Shown here piece after piece: positions 24,201-37,968 of a stretch of 64,000 nt of DNA; the first letter of the stretch is position 1, and the number at the start of each line of letters is the position of its first letter. The position numbers were made by a program, and so were the translations under genes. The stretch comes from Taenia hydatigena (taxonomy: Eukaryota > Platyhelminthes > Cestoda > Cyclophyllidea > Taeniidae), in the NCBI GenBank assembly GCA_036345935.2, contig JADWOT020000006.1, forward strand, positions 6,980,519-7,044,518, written 5' to 3'. The notes below the pieces were generated by a model. The model searched no databases. It was not told the origin of the DNA and was given only the letters and a program-made list of their open reading frames with translations.

Positions 24201-27200
24201 CAGCTAAGCTGTTAATCTCCCCGACCTCCCACCTCTTATCAACGATTTCCAAATGCCTCATGGGTCTTGGAGCTAGAGTGGACTCTGAAGTTTCCCTCTG
24301 ATTGTGACTAAGCACACATTGCGCATTCACACTTGGAAGATATCACGGTAGTTAAAGATTGCTTAACGTGGCACACACACACACTACCAAAAAATACTCA
24401 TAATCACCCCTCAGAACAAACCACAAAAAACTACACTTTGAACAAGCAAAGGTTGACTTTGCTTGCATTATCTCCAAAACACGCTACCCACCACATTTGA
24501 CCTGTCATCCGATTCATTTGATGACCTTCATATGCACAGGATATCACACCACCCCTTGACCCCGAACTGAAAACCGTCCGTAAGGATGAATCCACCTTCA
24601 GGTTAAATGCAAATTGCCTCGATAATGCGCTCCTAGAAGCACATGAAAACGACATTTTCGTAGTTCACAAACTTCGCGTCTGCAGCACAACACTGACGAA
24701 TCTCACCCTCTTCCTCCGAGCGAAAATCGAACCGCATGCGTCCCAAATTAACCCATCCTCTATAAGCGTGTCCTTCTTGTTCATCGAGAGCCTTGCATTA
24801 AAGCGAATGACGGGTTAGTACGATCCGCAGCCAACAACGGAGGGGGTAGCATTCCAATTAGAACGGTTCAGTCACCCAAACCGTGGAACCACATGCAGGC
24901 ATTATCAGCCTGACACCGACGAGCATTTGTTCGTGTGCACGGCGTGGTTTGAGATTGTTAATTTGGAGTGAGGTAAAAGTGCCGTGGAAAGCACCCAATG
25001 CCACAGACTGTCCCATCCTTCTTTCAAAGGAGCGTGAATGTCACCATATATTGATTGGCGTTTGAAGTCACCTGCATGACACGCTCAGCGATTTTCCCCT
25101 CAGGAGAAGTAACTTCTCAGTTTGAACAACACACCCCTTCGATTAGCCAAATTTTGGAATGTTTGGAGGAAACAACTTCTCTTGCCCATGAGCCGCATTT
25201 TGACATTGAGGATACCCTGGCACGAAATGAAGGCTCACTGCTTCATCTGCCTACCTGAAGTGATTTCGCGTAAAAGCTACATTAACGGCCACTTGAGCGC
25301 TTCTGCCTACAGACCATCACGATCCCATCCCTACATTCTAACCACGTTCATGTCAATTGCAAGCAGGTTAACGTCCACTCAATTCCTTTGTATTTCCCGT
25401 CGCCTTTGTGCCACATGCACACCATTGACATCACCCGATTTCTTCAAGCCGAAAATACACATTCGTTGTTAACTACGGGTTCTTGTTTTTGTGAGCATCC
25501 TTCGAGGCACATCCCAACCCACTATCACACTGTGGACAGATCATTTGTCTCGTAAAATTAACCCTGAAGGTGGAAGCAAAGCCTCCACATCAGTCTTCTG
25601 GGGTCTACTGTGCTAATGGGTGGCGTTTTCAAGTTTCTGCGTCGATAAGATCCTCGTAAACAGACAACGTCAAATCGCACCTCATCGTTAGGCTTAGTTT
25701 GCATGCCAACAACACTGTAATGCCGCTTGCAACGCCTCTTCATCGGATGATGGTAATATCTTCATCTCAACTGAGTGTCAATGACACAAATCCCATGAGC
25801 ATGACGCGACCGCAGCGTGGAATCAACCACTGCAGCAGCTACCACATCGGCTCCCTCATTTCATGCAACTACTTTATGAGGACCTCACACCCCTACACAC
25901 CTCCATTCTTCATGAAAGCGAATGTGAATAATGACCAGTGGTGATAGTAATGCCAAATCATGGCATGATGACTGGGCAGTACAATGAGATGACATGAGGC
26001 TCAATCACGGAGTATTCCATAAGCCTCGGTAGAATTTCAGCAAAATCCACGTGCAGCAGATGTTCATGGAGTTTCCTGTGGTTTTCAGTGAGCCTCGGTA
26101 CAATGACTTGTTGTAACTTGTGAGCACTCAAACAACTGCATGCCATTGTTTACTTGCATGCGTTGTCAAACAGTGACATGCGTCAGTCTACCATCGGCAC
26201 GGTATTCCACTCCGCTCCCGATTGTACTGCACCCCTCTAAACAGAAACACTCACGTTGTGCTACGGCCATGAAGCCAGCCTGATGGATGTGGTTCGCTCT
26301 CTTCCACCCTACCAGACGCGACCGACCCGGTTGAGAGGCTGCGGAAGCCAGCTTCCTCACATTCAATTGCGTCCCAACTGGTGAGGGCGAGGTGCTGCAA
26401 CAATTTGAGTGTGTTGAGTGGTGAATCACCACAAGGTGATGCATGCAGTTCAGGAGGACGTTTCGTTATTTACACTTGATAGCAATGCTGAATCGCGTGA
26501 CCAACTGTCATGTGGTGGGAAATGACCTTTCTTTTTTAATTTTGCACCTCGAACCATCCACTACCTACCCACACTTCTGAGCCACGTGCCACTCCGTCCT
26601 TGGAAGTCGATGTGCGTGTGCGTGTGTGTGGGTGCCATGAACTGCAGACGCAACACTCCATTTGCAATATGTAAGGGTGCGAAATGCCGAGCCATATTTT
26701 CAACGTCTTACTGATTTCCTCGTTAAACTGGTCAGATTGAGCCCGATGTACGCCAAGTGGTTGAGGTGCGTTTCTTAATCCCAATAAATGGGAGATTTCG
26801 GTGCTTCACTTACTCTCTGCAAGTGTTCTACAACGCAAGATGCTTTTAAGGCAAGCCTAGTGGTGCATGATGACGTCTACAACGTGCGTTGCTTCCTCAC
26901 CTTGTCGCTCACACTGCACAGGTGGGAAGCTGTTTTGCCTCCATGCTCGCAGCGCATGCAACTTACCAGTCTCAATTTAATCGTGCCTTAGCATTCTCTT
27001 ACACATGGCGTGCTTACATTACTTTTTCTCTCCCAAGCATTGGCAGCAAGTTGGGTCAATGACTCCCTAACACTCTAACAGGAATTCCCATATTCACCGC
27101 AATTGCAAATGGAAAACGTGGCCATTAGAACCGACTGCGCTTACTACAGTTCACGTTCCCATGTAGACAGAGACACGTCAACTCCTACGTCTCCGAGTCA

Positions 27201-27213
27201 TTGCTATAATTGC

Positions 27214-27234
27214 TGTTGTTGTTGTTGTTGTTGT
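27214..27234 (+). repeat. GTT microsatellite, left arm
   Basis: About seven tandem GTT/TGT units. The mirror copy in the right arm (42865-42885) has the same length. Confidence 0.9.
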
Positions 27235-27553
27235 AACTTTGCATCCGCACCAGCAAGCTCATGGAGGACACATTCGACGCACCTCATCCCATTCAAACAT
27301 TCAGCCAAACCATCCCACGAATATTGTTCACCTTTGAGTCACATTAGAGTACCCACCAACTGCTGTAAAATGCACAGAAAGGGGAAAGGGCAGACGCCTC
27401 TACCTTAACCTCGATAATGGCAGCTGGCATTTCGTCTTCTGTCCTGATTCCTAATCGATGGGTGGGTTGTGTGTGCCGGTCCAGCCCGCATTTTGAATAC
27501 GATGTCATGAATCCAGACACCATCGGTGACGTGATATGCAGTAAGTGCCGAAG

Positions 27554-27580
27554 CACACACACACACACACACACACACAC
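27554..27580 (+). repeat. CA microsatellite, left arm
   Basis: A 27-bp uninterrupted CA tract. Its mirror in the right arm (42519-42545) has exactly the same length, which is notable because such tracts usually change length quickly. Confidence 0.95.
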
Positions 27581-30500
27581 GTGACAGTCACAAAATTGAA
27601 AGACGGTGTCAGTGGTTCCCGTCTGCGCCGGTTGGATGTGGATCAGCCAGAGGTCTAGTGTCATGGCAACAATGCAGGAGGCATGCGTCACAATGCTGGG
27701 TAAGCAAGTCGTCACATCCATTCATTGTCATCTAATTTGACGTGCTGTGCATTTGGCTAGCAGCGGATCACATGCCGCAATTCGCTCCCGATTATTGCTA
27801 GTTGAGGCCTCTCCCCACTTCATGCTCATCAAAGTAGCCTGAACAGCCAGCCAGTAATCACTCAGCGACGCAGTCATCAACTTCTCTTCCAAGTCATCAG
27901 CGTTGGTCTTGGTCCAATACAGTCAAGTTGATGTGTCTTTCCCACAGTTGGGTAAAATCGGGAACCAAACAACCCACTTGCACATGTGTATTGTGGACAC
28001 GATGTCTGCGACTCGCAAACAAATCACCACAACCAATTGGTGTCTAGGAGTGCTTACTTGAGTCCCATGCTCCCAGTCACCTCGAGGCAATGCGATGCAT
28101 CATGCGTCACCACCGTGATACTACTCACTCGGTTACGAACCGACTACCACGTGTGTGGTAAATAAATTTTACCAAAACTGATTTCACCGAAAGTACTCTG
28201 TGGAGTTGTTAGTTGAGGCAGTGACACTGAACTCGTCCTGGAGCGAGGTGAGGTGCACCATCAACTGTCACAAATCAAAGGCACGACGGTTCTTACTACA
28301 TGAACCTTCATATCACCGAATGGGATGAGGCACTTTCCACCACCAACGAATGCTACTTCCCCTGTTGAGTGTGCATGCAGACAAGTTCGTGTCAAACTTC
28401 ACTGCGATTTGTTGTTGTCTCTAAGCTCCCGCAGTCAGTTGAGGCACCAGTTATGCAGCATATTCGTAAAGCACTTAAACGGCGACCGTAGCTCAGACCA
28501 TTCTTGCTAAAGTCGGCCAAGGCACCCACGCTGACACTCACTTTGGCGGTGGTTGCAACAATAGCTTGGTATTAGGATGAATGACAAAAGCGAATAAGGT
28601 GGTTGTTGAAGCAGTGTTTCAGAAAGAGCCACAAGAGATAGAGGGAGGAGGAGAGGGAGGGAAGTTGCACCATGGCATTGTTTAGAAGTTGAGGAGTCCA
28701 GAATAGACAGTGATACTTGCACATGCTGTGTGACACCATTGGTCGTGCGTCTGTTGGTGACAGCCCCCAATGCCGTGATTCCCATCTCATCACTACAGTG
28801 GTCGTTCCTGTGAGCATTCAGTGCGTGGAACGTTAACAAATCTCTACACCACACCAGACGTGGTCCTAGCCACTGGGCTTCGGAAAACACATCCGACGTC
28901 AGACATCGTCTTGTCCGCACATCAGAGTCTGAAGAGTCTGCTCGCAACTTGACACAAAAATGCAAAAGGTAGTCGATGAACGGTGGTGGAAAAAGCCGCA
29001 CCGAGTTTGCGAAAGAAGATGTAGATGTCATCATAGCACAGTAGTCACACCTACAATGCACCATTACCACAGCAGAACAAAGACAGATTGATTTAGTGAT
29101 GGAGGATGAAATAAAGCACCAACATTCGACGAAATGGCGATAACACTCGCTGTGAGGTGTTTTGAATTGTCGCCATCGCCGTCATGTGCTGCCATAACGT
29201 GGGTATTAGTTGAGAGGGTCCACATCATCACATCATATCTGTGCCTGTCCTATGCACACCAACAAACCTCCCAATCCCACTGTAATTTCACCTCGAAAGC
29301 GTACTCTCGTTGACAAGGCGCTTGTCAACACGCGTGTTCCCCTCTTCGCGTCAAATTTCAACACGGTGCAACTACACTCTGTGATTCGTTCGGACTCAAA
29401 GTTGTGCACAGTGGACTCGTCGTCTCGCGAGCAATAAAGCAGACCCAAGGAGACGCCGAACTGCTGGTATGAACATGACAAATTCGTTTTCATCGCCCAT
29501 CCCCATCACCACCTGTCACCTCACTTAACCGCACGCAAATGGGTCGGCGTGCGAATGCGACATTTTGGCAGGTTTCGTGGGGCCACTGAGGATGAGGTGC
29601 TAGCAAAGGAATGCGTCGATGGGGCAAGTCAGTGGTGTGGCTAAGACGTGCACAATCCAAAGGGGCAGTGGTGGTCATGTGCTGCCAGAATCGAGGTGCA
29701 AGCCAATGGAGGGTGTGCTCGTGAATCATTGGTCGCGATGTGGACGCATCCTCGCTGCCATCAAGATGAATTTTGAAGCCGCAGAATGTGATGGCTTGGG
29801 AGCCACAACCGTGCCAAACTGAGAGACGTTATATTAATGAAGCAGAACTTCGTCTTAGCTAGTCCAAATCTCAAGACGTCAATGCCAATGCCAGTTTGGT
29901 TGCAACTCAAGTGGAGCTAATTTACCACCTCTGTGTAACCATTGCTAAACACTCAACTTTTAAATTCAATTTAAAATGCATGTGCTAAAGCTTTACTTCT
30001 AGCAAGCCTTAGAAAGCACAAGTTTTGCCAGGATGCTTGGCGTCGTAGGCGGGAGGGATGCGACTGCTCGCTAGAAACAGAACACAGATTCATCCAAGTG
30101 ACATCAAGAGCTACTCTTGACTTCCGCGTCCCAATCAAAGGGGATCGTGGTTTGTCGACACCAACAAGTAATGCACTTTCCCTTTGCAGTGAACTCCAGT
30201 TGGGCTTTCGGTGTATACTGATTGGTGTAACCGATGGTGCTTGGCTCGCATGCTTCAATTTGATTGCATTCATCTTTCTGGCGCATGAGGGACCGAACGG
30301 AGAAGTATCCAGGAGCTGTCCTTGAATGTACCAAGTGTGCTTGCCAGTGAGGTCGCGCAGAAGGCACACAACCATATTGGTTAGTGGCCAGCAGTAGAGA
30401 GGACTCTGCGGCTCAAAGAAAGTAGAACACGTTTCCACAAATGAAAATGACGAACACTAAAAGTAGACTGCCTCCATTATTTTGTTTCATGCAGATTTTA

Positions 30501-32130
30501 GATGAACTGTAAGCTTTGCCCACTCCTTAAACAGACCAAATCAGCTTATTTCCCCTACGGCGTCATCCTCAAACCGATGTCTGCGAGAAGCTAGCACAGT
30601 CTCCAGTGCTTTTGAAATCAACCAAACACCACAAGGAGTGTGGCCTCTCCTGAACCGACCTCGTGGATTCCCGTGATCTGGTGAGGCGAAATCTCGAGCT
30701 GGCTGCAGTCGCATGTGGTAGTCTACGCATTGCAAAACTTCTCCATGAGTATTGTGCATTGCCACAAACCACCACCAACATCTCAAACACGGGTCCCTGA
30801 TGTGAGGATGGAGTTGCAGTACTAACATAGGATTTTGGCGCAATGGGTGGGTGTGAACTACTCAGCTTCGAAATGAGGCTTGCTAACTCAACACCGCACC
30901 TCCTAGTCCGACTGAGAGCGATTCAGGTAAGAAGCACCTGATTTGCAAAGCCATTCTTACACGAAGAGATGATTGGTTTTGCTTCTATACCCTTAACCTT
31001 CGGCCGGTAGTTAGACTATTCTACTCTCCGTGATTGTTCCATTAATCGAGCCGCCCAATTACTCCAAGGTTACACTTTTGTGTCTTCAATGAGTGCTACC
31101 TTCAAAGTTGAAAACCAACAAGAATTGCTGAGACCGATTTGATCCATCAAAGTTGTCGCAGTATTGTCAAGGTGGCGATCATGCTTCGAGATGGAGAGAA
31201 TGCGCTGAACATTGACGGGATTGGGAGAGTGCACGTCCGACTAGCTGCGTTGACGAATTGTCCACTATCGTTCATGTGGTAGGTAAGACCCTGTTATAGG
31301 GAGAGGCAGAGGTCGCACATTGCGCAAAACAGGAGCGTTTGGGCTGTCTTCGAAGCACGTTATAAAAGCACGCAAATGTCGACACGGATTTTTGATCTGC
31401 ACAATGCGTCGTTTGTGTCGACGCCACTTCGAAGTCTCTGCCACGGTGAACACGCGTCGAAAGAGGAAGTTGCGTACGAGGAGGTTGAAGGAAGGACTGC
31501 ATCTGGGCGATCCTCATACACTGACAATTTCTGAGTGAGTAATAGGGAGGACGAAGAGGTGGGGAGAATGAATTAGTTCCACTGAAGATTCTTAAGTGAA
31601 AACAAGTCAACCAAAGGCGACCAAGTCAACCCTCAAAACAGTCCCATGAAAACGGCAATCACACTTTTCTAAGAATAAACCTCGCAACATCAGTGTTTGC
31701 ACAAAGTAAAACCCACGACAATGAAGTCCGACTCCTCAAGGCTCAAACTAATAAATGATAGTGCTGCTGCCATAGCATTTACCGACCAAATTGACTCCAG
31801 GGTTGGCATTTGTACTTCACTGGTGGCGCAAACGTTCTGCCACTTTTGCCTACTTTTGGCGTACGGATGAAGAGAACGTCACTTCTGTGACTTCTTGAAG
31901 TCCTACCATCCAGGTGCTCATGCAATTTGTTATGACCCAACATGGGCCATTGGACCAAGTCTGTGGCGTTGCAATCGATGAGTGTTTGATAGGAGGATGG
32001 GTTAGTTAGTCGAAGGTGGCCGATTTCCAACAGAATGGTAGAAAATCATCGAGATCTCGAGTGCTTTGCTTTAGTACTGCCAAGAGAGTAGAAGAGCGGA
32101 CAATTCGTGAACTCCAGTGGTCATTCAAAT

Positions 32131-35100
32131 GATCAGTTCTACCACCGAACCTCCTTTCGTCACTTTTGAATCCCCTTTGAAGAGGTCAGTGGTTTACTGC
32201 GCTTTCATGATACAGACTTTTTACGCTCATTTGATGTGGTTTTAAGGATAGGCGCGTTCGAAAACAGTGGATATTAGGAAGTTTCTGAATTGAAGTGAAG
32301 GTAAAGACTATTATCAATTATTCGTAAACGTCGTTAACGCAAAGTACCGTTGCATTTGAGTACCTTTTAACTTCACTAGAAAACATCTTACCCTTGATTA
32401 AAGAAAACACTTTTCAAAACAAATGTCTTTTTAGGCTATCCATGTTTTACACAAATTTTTAATTGATTAACGAGAGGAAAGTTGTCTTTTTGCTAAGATT
32501 CAGACCGGTGGATTGGTTCGAAAAGCTGACTACGTACTATGTCAGATAGGTGGAAAATAGCAAGGATTTTTCCGAAGGAACCGATAAGTGGCATTCATTT
32601 TCTGCAAACAAGTTCATACGGAATTTTATTAATATTTGCGTCATGGTTCACATAACGATGAACAGTGTATCCAAACCTTGAAGACACAGTTACTGTTCAC
32701 TTCAAGGGATCGTGAAGGAGGTGTGCCATATTTGGGGTATAGTGCCTTGACTACCGCGGTTACGTGTTTGATTCAGACACCCTCTATGCTTGAATGGCAC
32801 ATTTACGTGTCGCTAAATGGAACGCTTGAGTCATGCCATTCGTGTTGACAACCTGTGTGCCACACCTACACGAAGCGGCTCCGTGCCTGATTGAGATTCT
32901 TTCACCTTTAATTGCCTGCGCTCAAGAGTGGATGCTTCGCCAAAGTGCCTTTCCACTTGTTCCATCGTACCTTGACTTCAGTCAGGTGGACTGCCTCCAG
33001 TTAACTTAAAAATCGCTTTTCACCTGTGATTCGACTGTACGTTTACATTGCTACACATTAGCCGATCTCAAATAATGGAATGATTACTTTTCCCCCATCG
33101 TTAAGTATTTTTTTCAGTTGGCTAACAGAATCTAAAAATGCTTGGCATGGCTTTGTGCATGAGTTTTGGAAATTCAGCAGAGCAACTGCCACGCCAAAAC
33201 TTGACATTTATCCAAGTAGTAGATCGAATTCGGAAAATTAAAGCTAAACTTATTGAAAGTTAATTTGCGTTTGCACGTTTTTTGATAGGGTAAATTACTC
33301 ATTCACTGGCACCATCTCTTAACTTGTTGTAACCAAACTGCCACTGCGCATTTTGGTGGATGTGGAAATTGCCTCCATCATCTGTTCGCACGATTCGCGT
33401 GCATACCAGATTGTGGAACCGATCAATTGAGCGTTGGAGAGGACAGTGATTAGGACTTGACGATTTGTCCCCTGGTAAGGCCTTACTCGAGATTTTGAGA
33501 ATGTTTCTTTTAAGCTTTTGACTAGAGGGAGGATGACGATATTACGGAAGCCATTTCTGGATTGAGGGAAAAGTAATTGAAGGAAGAAGTTTTGCCTCGA
33601 AGCATTCTTCATAATTAATATGCGTGTCTGAAAATCCCATGTTTCGAATAGAGACCACATGTTTCAACACAACCTTCTTCCAATCCAGATCCAAACGAAA
33701 CAGAGAGAGGCAGAGTTTGTGCATTTTGAGTACTCCAGAAGCTAAGAACAGAAAGGCTAAACTTCAAGGAATCGGAGAAGCGCCAATGATATAGAATGCT
33801 AAGATAATGGTAACAGAGACGATGGAAGTAACTGATGGTTCGTTATCTCACCCTTCTCTCATGACCTGAAGCATAAACTTGGATGAATCGAATTAATTGC
33901 TTAGTAGTCAGACATAATAATAATGATATGTGGGTGATCATCCCATAGTACATTTGCAAGATCAAACGCTATCAAGCCAATCACTACTGAAGTATGAAAT
34001 GGCAGGGATTATCATGCCAGAATTGTCAGGTAAAACCATTCGTAAAGCTAATGGTAGGCAGAACAAATGGCGGCATCGATTGTTTCGGCAAAAGGTTATT
34101 CTCCAAGTCTTAACCCAGAATCACATAAAAGTTTAGAATTATTGAACTGATGAAGTCTGGTGCTTAAAATTAACGCCTCTAAGGGAGACACGGGAAAAAT
34201 TGGACCACCTTGTTGCACTTTATGGAATCTGCAGAGATACAGCTTCAATCGAATTGCTTAACCGGATTGTTTGGTCCTAAAATCAGCTTGCAATTCCCAC
34301 CAGAATACAACAATGGCGCCCGGTTGTGCAAAAGTGACGCTTGCGTTGCCTTAGAGGTTTTGCTGGTCGAGGGGATCCAAAATTAAACTTAGAAGAACGT
34401 TAAGTAAAGTGAGTATCGCTGAGATCAAAGCAAGCCATAACTACTGTCAGTGTAAGCAAATTACTTATTCCATTTCCCGAGGTTACAAATGATTGGCCTA
34501 TTCAAAACGAAATTCTCAGGTGAAATTCTATATTATGCTACAAAACACCATTTCCAGCAGTCAATTTTGAGTTAAAACGGGTATTGTTCATTCTTATTCA
34601 ATCCTTGACAAACGGTTCTTTCTTACTGATGGTGGGATGAAAAGGCGACAGTAGGACATGTCGCTGGTGTCTGTGTCGGGAAAGGATGCTCTAAGGCAAA
34701 AAATCCCAGTTCGCTCATAAGAAGCCGAGTTAAGTAGGCATGGAGGAAAAATAACTCACGGCTTTTCCATAGCAGACCTGCTTGTTGATTTGGGCGGCAC
34801 TGAAGATGTGATTGCGGATTAACCTCTAAAGAAGTAAGAATGTTGAAGCTGTTATTTTGGATACCCAGAAGAGAATTTTATTTATTAAGGAAGCATTTCT
34901 TAAAGCCATTCGCCCCCATTGAATGGAAGGGATAAGTTTAAAGTCAACATACTGCCATTTATTGCCACGAGCTTGCGTGAGTGATCATCTGCCACAGGGC
35001 AATAAATTTTACGCTTTAAATCAGCAAAGTTTGAAAAGCTAATACACCTTCACAAATGTTGGAGAAATTTAATTTATTAAGCAAAAGATGACTTAATTTC

Positions 35101-37968
35101 CATTGCTGAAATTTGTTAAGAGGCGAGAACGGAGAAACAGAGGAGCCCTGGCGTTTCGCAGGGCACTAAGAAGCACTTATTTCAAGCAACTTTACCGTTT
35201 ACCTTGTATCTGTTCATTTAAGTTACATTTTCAAGCAATTCGCAGTGCTAATGTGGAATATTTTGCGGTATGAAAGTTCAGTGGAGCAGATCTTAGCCAC
35301 GTCTCATCGATTGGGATCATTCTGATTGGCTCCTCTAACACATTGGTCACGCTTGTTACCGCATTTAAATTCAAAAGGTGCAACTGACCCTTGAGGGGGA
35401 CGAGGAAAGGCCGCGGATCTCGAAGCCTTTTCACAACGGCTAAAGACTCTTATTGAATTAGACTTAACTCAAATGAGCATCCTATTTTATAACAATTGTT
35501 GTTTTTTGTTCACTCATGACATATCAGTTCCTAGTTAATTTACAAATACAAATTTTCTTATAACAGAGTGGTACAAATGATGCATTTTAACGAGATTTAC
35601 TATGATTAGAAAATCATTTCTGTACAGGACGAGATTCGTGTGGCTTTGAAGTTTGGAGATATCAACTGAGGACCACTGTTACCATCTTGCGGAGTGGTGG
35701 CGGCTTTTGATTGGCCGTTGATGTTCCACCTTCTCGTGACTCGGGCTGCCCATTTCAAGTGGTTTGCCTTAAGCTATGCACAGTTGAAAAGTGAACCAAG
35801 TATACGCGATTTTTTATTTAACAGCATTTTGCGATTTTTAATTACAAAAAGCCTTTTTTGCACTGAGTTTTTGGAATGAAATGTGCATCACTGACCAACG
35901 AGTTTCGTCTCATGAAATAAAAGCTAAAATTTATCCGAGCAGCAATTGAGGCATAAATCATTCTAAATGAAATAATTCACGATTCGCCCATGATGCAGAA
36001 ATTGTCAGCTATGGTTTGCTTGTTATCTAGGTGAGTGTTTCACTGACACATGCAAGTGTTTGAGCGATCGTAAGTTTGGGGATCATGATGTGGCAATCGC
36101 GTGGGCCCGAGACCCGGACAAATTTTACGCCCCATTTTGCACTCCACCTCCAGCCCACGGAGTCAAGTGGGTAAACAGCCAAAGGGACATTTGCCACAAT
36201 TTGGTTTATTGATTTTGTGTTGTTTTCAAGTGAACTAATCAATCGAAGTGTCACCTTTAGGCTCTAGAAGAAATTTTGTATCTGAAAATGCGGTTTAAGC
36301 AACTGTGAATTTCAGCGGTTGTGAATATGCCATTTGAAAAGCAGAATTGTGAAAGGGCGTGTCATTATCTGCCTTTGTTGTTCGAAAGATTCCTCATGTG
36401 AGGAGATTTTATTGATATGGAATTGATGTGTTTATAGTAGTTCACGCCTCCCTTTTGAGTGTCGACTTCTGATTCTGTTTTTGAGATAAAGTATATTGCA
36501 TTAATTCCAAGTGGTGTGGAATTTTTGGCTTTGTAAGACTTGATTAAGATCCTTCAACTGAAATTCTGTTAAAATCCAGTCGTGGACTTAAGATTTTTCT
36601 TTTCCTGTTAATTTATTATGAATTAAAATTCGAAACGGTAATTGCATTCCTGGCAAAACACAGATTATTAGTTTTCGAGGTCACTGCCTTGGAATCACAT
36701 GCTCTTAAAAAATTCCATTTTTCCAATGAAATAATAAATTTTTTCCTTTCGACAACTTTTTAGTAAACGTTTTAATCATACAACACTTGCCATAGTGTTT
36801 GGGAGAGGTGTCATGCACCAGCTTATTGCCCTACCGGTCACTGAGGCGAACCGAAAACACATCATTAGCCCTGTGACAGATTACTGCCCATGCAATCTCC
36901 TGACGATGAATGGCAGTGTTTTGAACATAAACTTATTCCCCCGTTCGACGAGGGCGAATAACCTTAAGTAATGCTTCTTCAATAAATAAAATTCCCCTTC
37001 TCTGTGGCCCAGGCAGCAATCCCGACATTGTCGTATACATTAGAGTTAGATCCAGACCAATCAGCATGTACTCCACCTACCAAGTCAAGCGACTCTTTGG
37101 CTGGCTGGTTCACAATCAGCACCATGACAGCAGCTATGGCGCCCATTCAAGGTCACTTTTGGCCCAACTATGTCGTGTCCATAAACAACCATGTTTACGC
37201 ATTTTCGGTGATTTTATGCATGTTAACGACATTTTGCGCAGCAAAACCCAACCCGTTTGTTCTCTTTGCTGTGCTTTTGTGCAAAGCATTTATTTTAATG
37301 GTGTATTAGGCTAAATTTGGTTCTGCAAGCCCCAACTAGGGCATGTTTTTTTGTCTTTCCTTCCTATGTTCGTACATACAAAGGCATTTCTTGATTAAGC
37401 TATGCTGTTCCATCAATTTGTGCTTTGTGGATGGGAAGTCGTATAATAGTTGAACGCCTCTGTGAGGAGGTTCCTTTGCGGAGCGATTTTTGAGATTGTA
37501 GACTTACGTGTATCTGTCCACCATCTCGAGATTCGCACAGCATGATGATGCCAGGTAATTGCCCCTTATCTCAGTCTTTCTGTAAGTTTATAGAGTTTAC
37601 TATTGCAATTTTATGATAAAACCATGTTTTGACTATTCATTTATCAAAAATTATCCTCTTGGGGTAATTTTCTTAAAATTATTGCATTACTGACAGACCA
37701 GAATTCTTTACATTCATATTTTACTTCACTAAACCAAAATTTTATCTTTTCGTTCAAGGCTAATGGAACACGTAAAGACTGAGATAAATCCAAAGTTATT
37801 CGTCAAGAGCACAGCAGTATTTAAAAAGGCCTAAATGACAGTTTTTGTAAGAGGTTTCCCTGGCACACTTAGTTGTGAAAATGTCAAATAATATTTTTAT
37901 TAAAAGTGTAAACGACATTCAATCAGGATTGGTCAACGAAATGCAAGGAGGAGTGCAAGCAAACTACA
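32131..37968. other. Single-copy spacer of the giant inverted repeat
   Basis: About 5.8 kb of AT-rich sequence resembling the general background rather than the arms. I find no supported gene. The longest frames (33660-33319 minus, 113 codons; 37004-37309 plus, 101 codons, hydrophobic towards its end) have no recognised motif. A stretch at about 34150-34280 (plus) reads as a protein-like segment ending in a stop but lacks splice partners. If the arms recombine with each other, this spacer would be inverted. Confidence 0.6.

Larger units (their letters stand above)
23639..32130 (+). repeat. Left arm of giant (8.49 kb) inverted repeat
   Basis: This arm is the reverse complement of 37969-46459. 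Paired coordinates sum to 70099 from the inner edge out to about 25451, and to 70098 beyond that, because this arm has one extra G at 25451. Substitutions that I found (left-arm positions) are 23654, 23669, 23881, 24045, 26471, 27879, 29528, 32100, 32114, 32115 and 32121. Everything else I compared matches, including a 27-bp CA repeat (27554-27580) and a 21-bp GTT repeat (27214-27234). The arm looks more GC-rich than its surroundings. Its many open frames are mostly on the minus strand (mirroring plus in the other arm). The longest, 29070-28507, has 187 codons and no recognisable domain. Just outside the arm, an AGCAAACT block shared with the other side with a small indel suggests that older homology fades outward. 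Confidence 0.97.

Noticed and set aside
33319..33660. 113-codon minus-strand frame in the spacer
   Set aside because: It has no motif and background base composition. It overlaps another frame and is likely chance.
34150..34280. Protein-like plus-strand segment ending in a stop
   Set aside because: It covers only about 45 codons, has no start or reliable acceptor, and has no recognised family.
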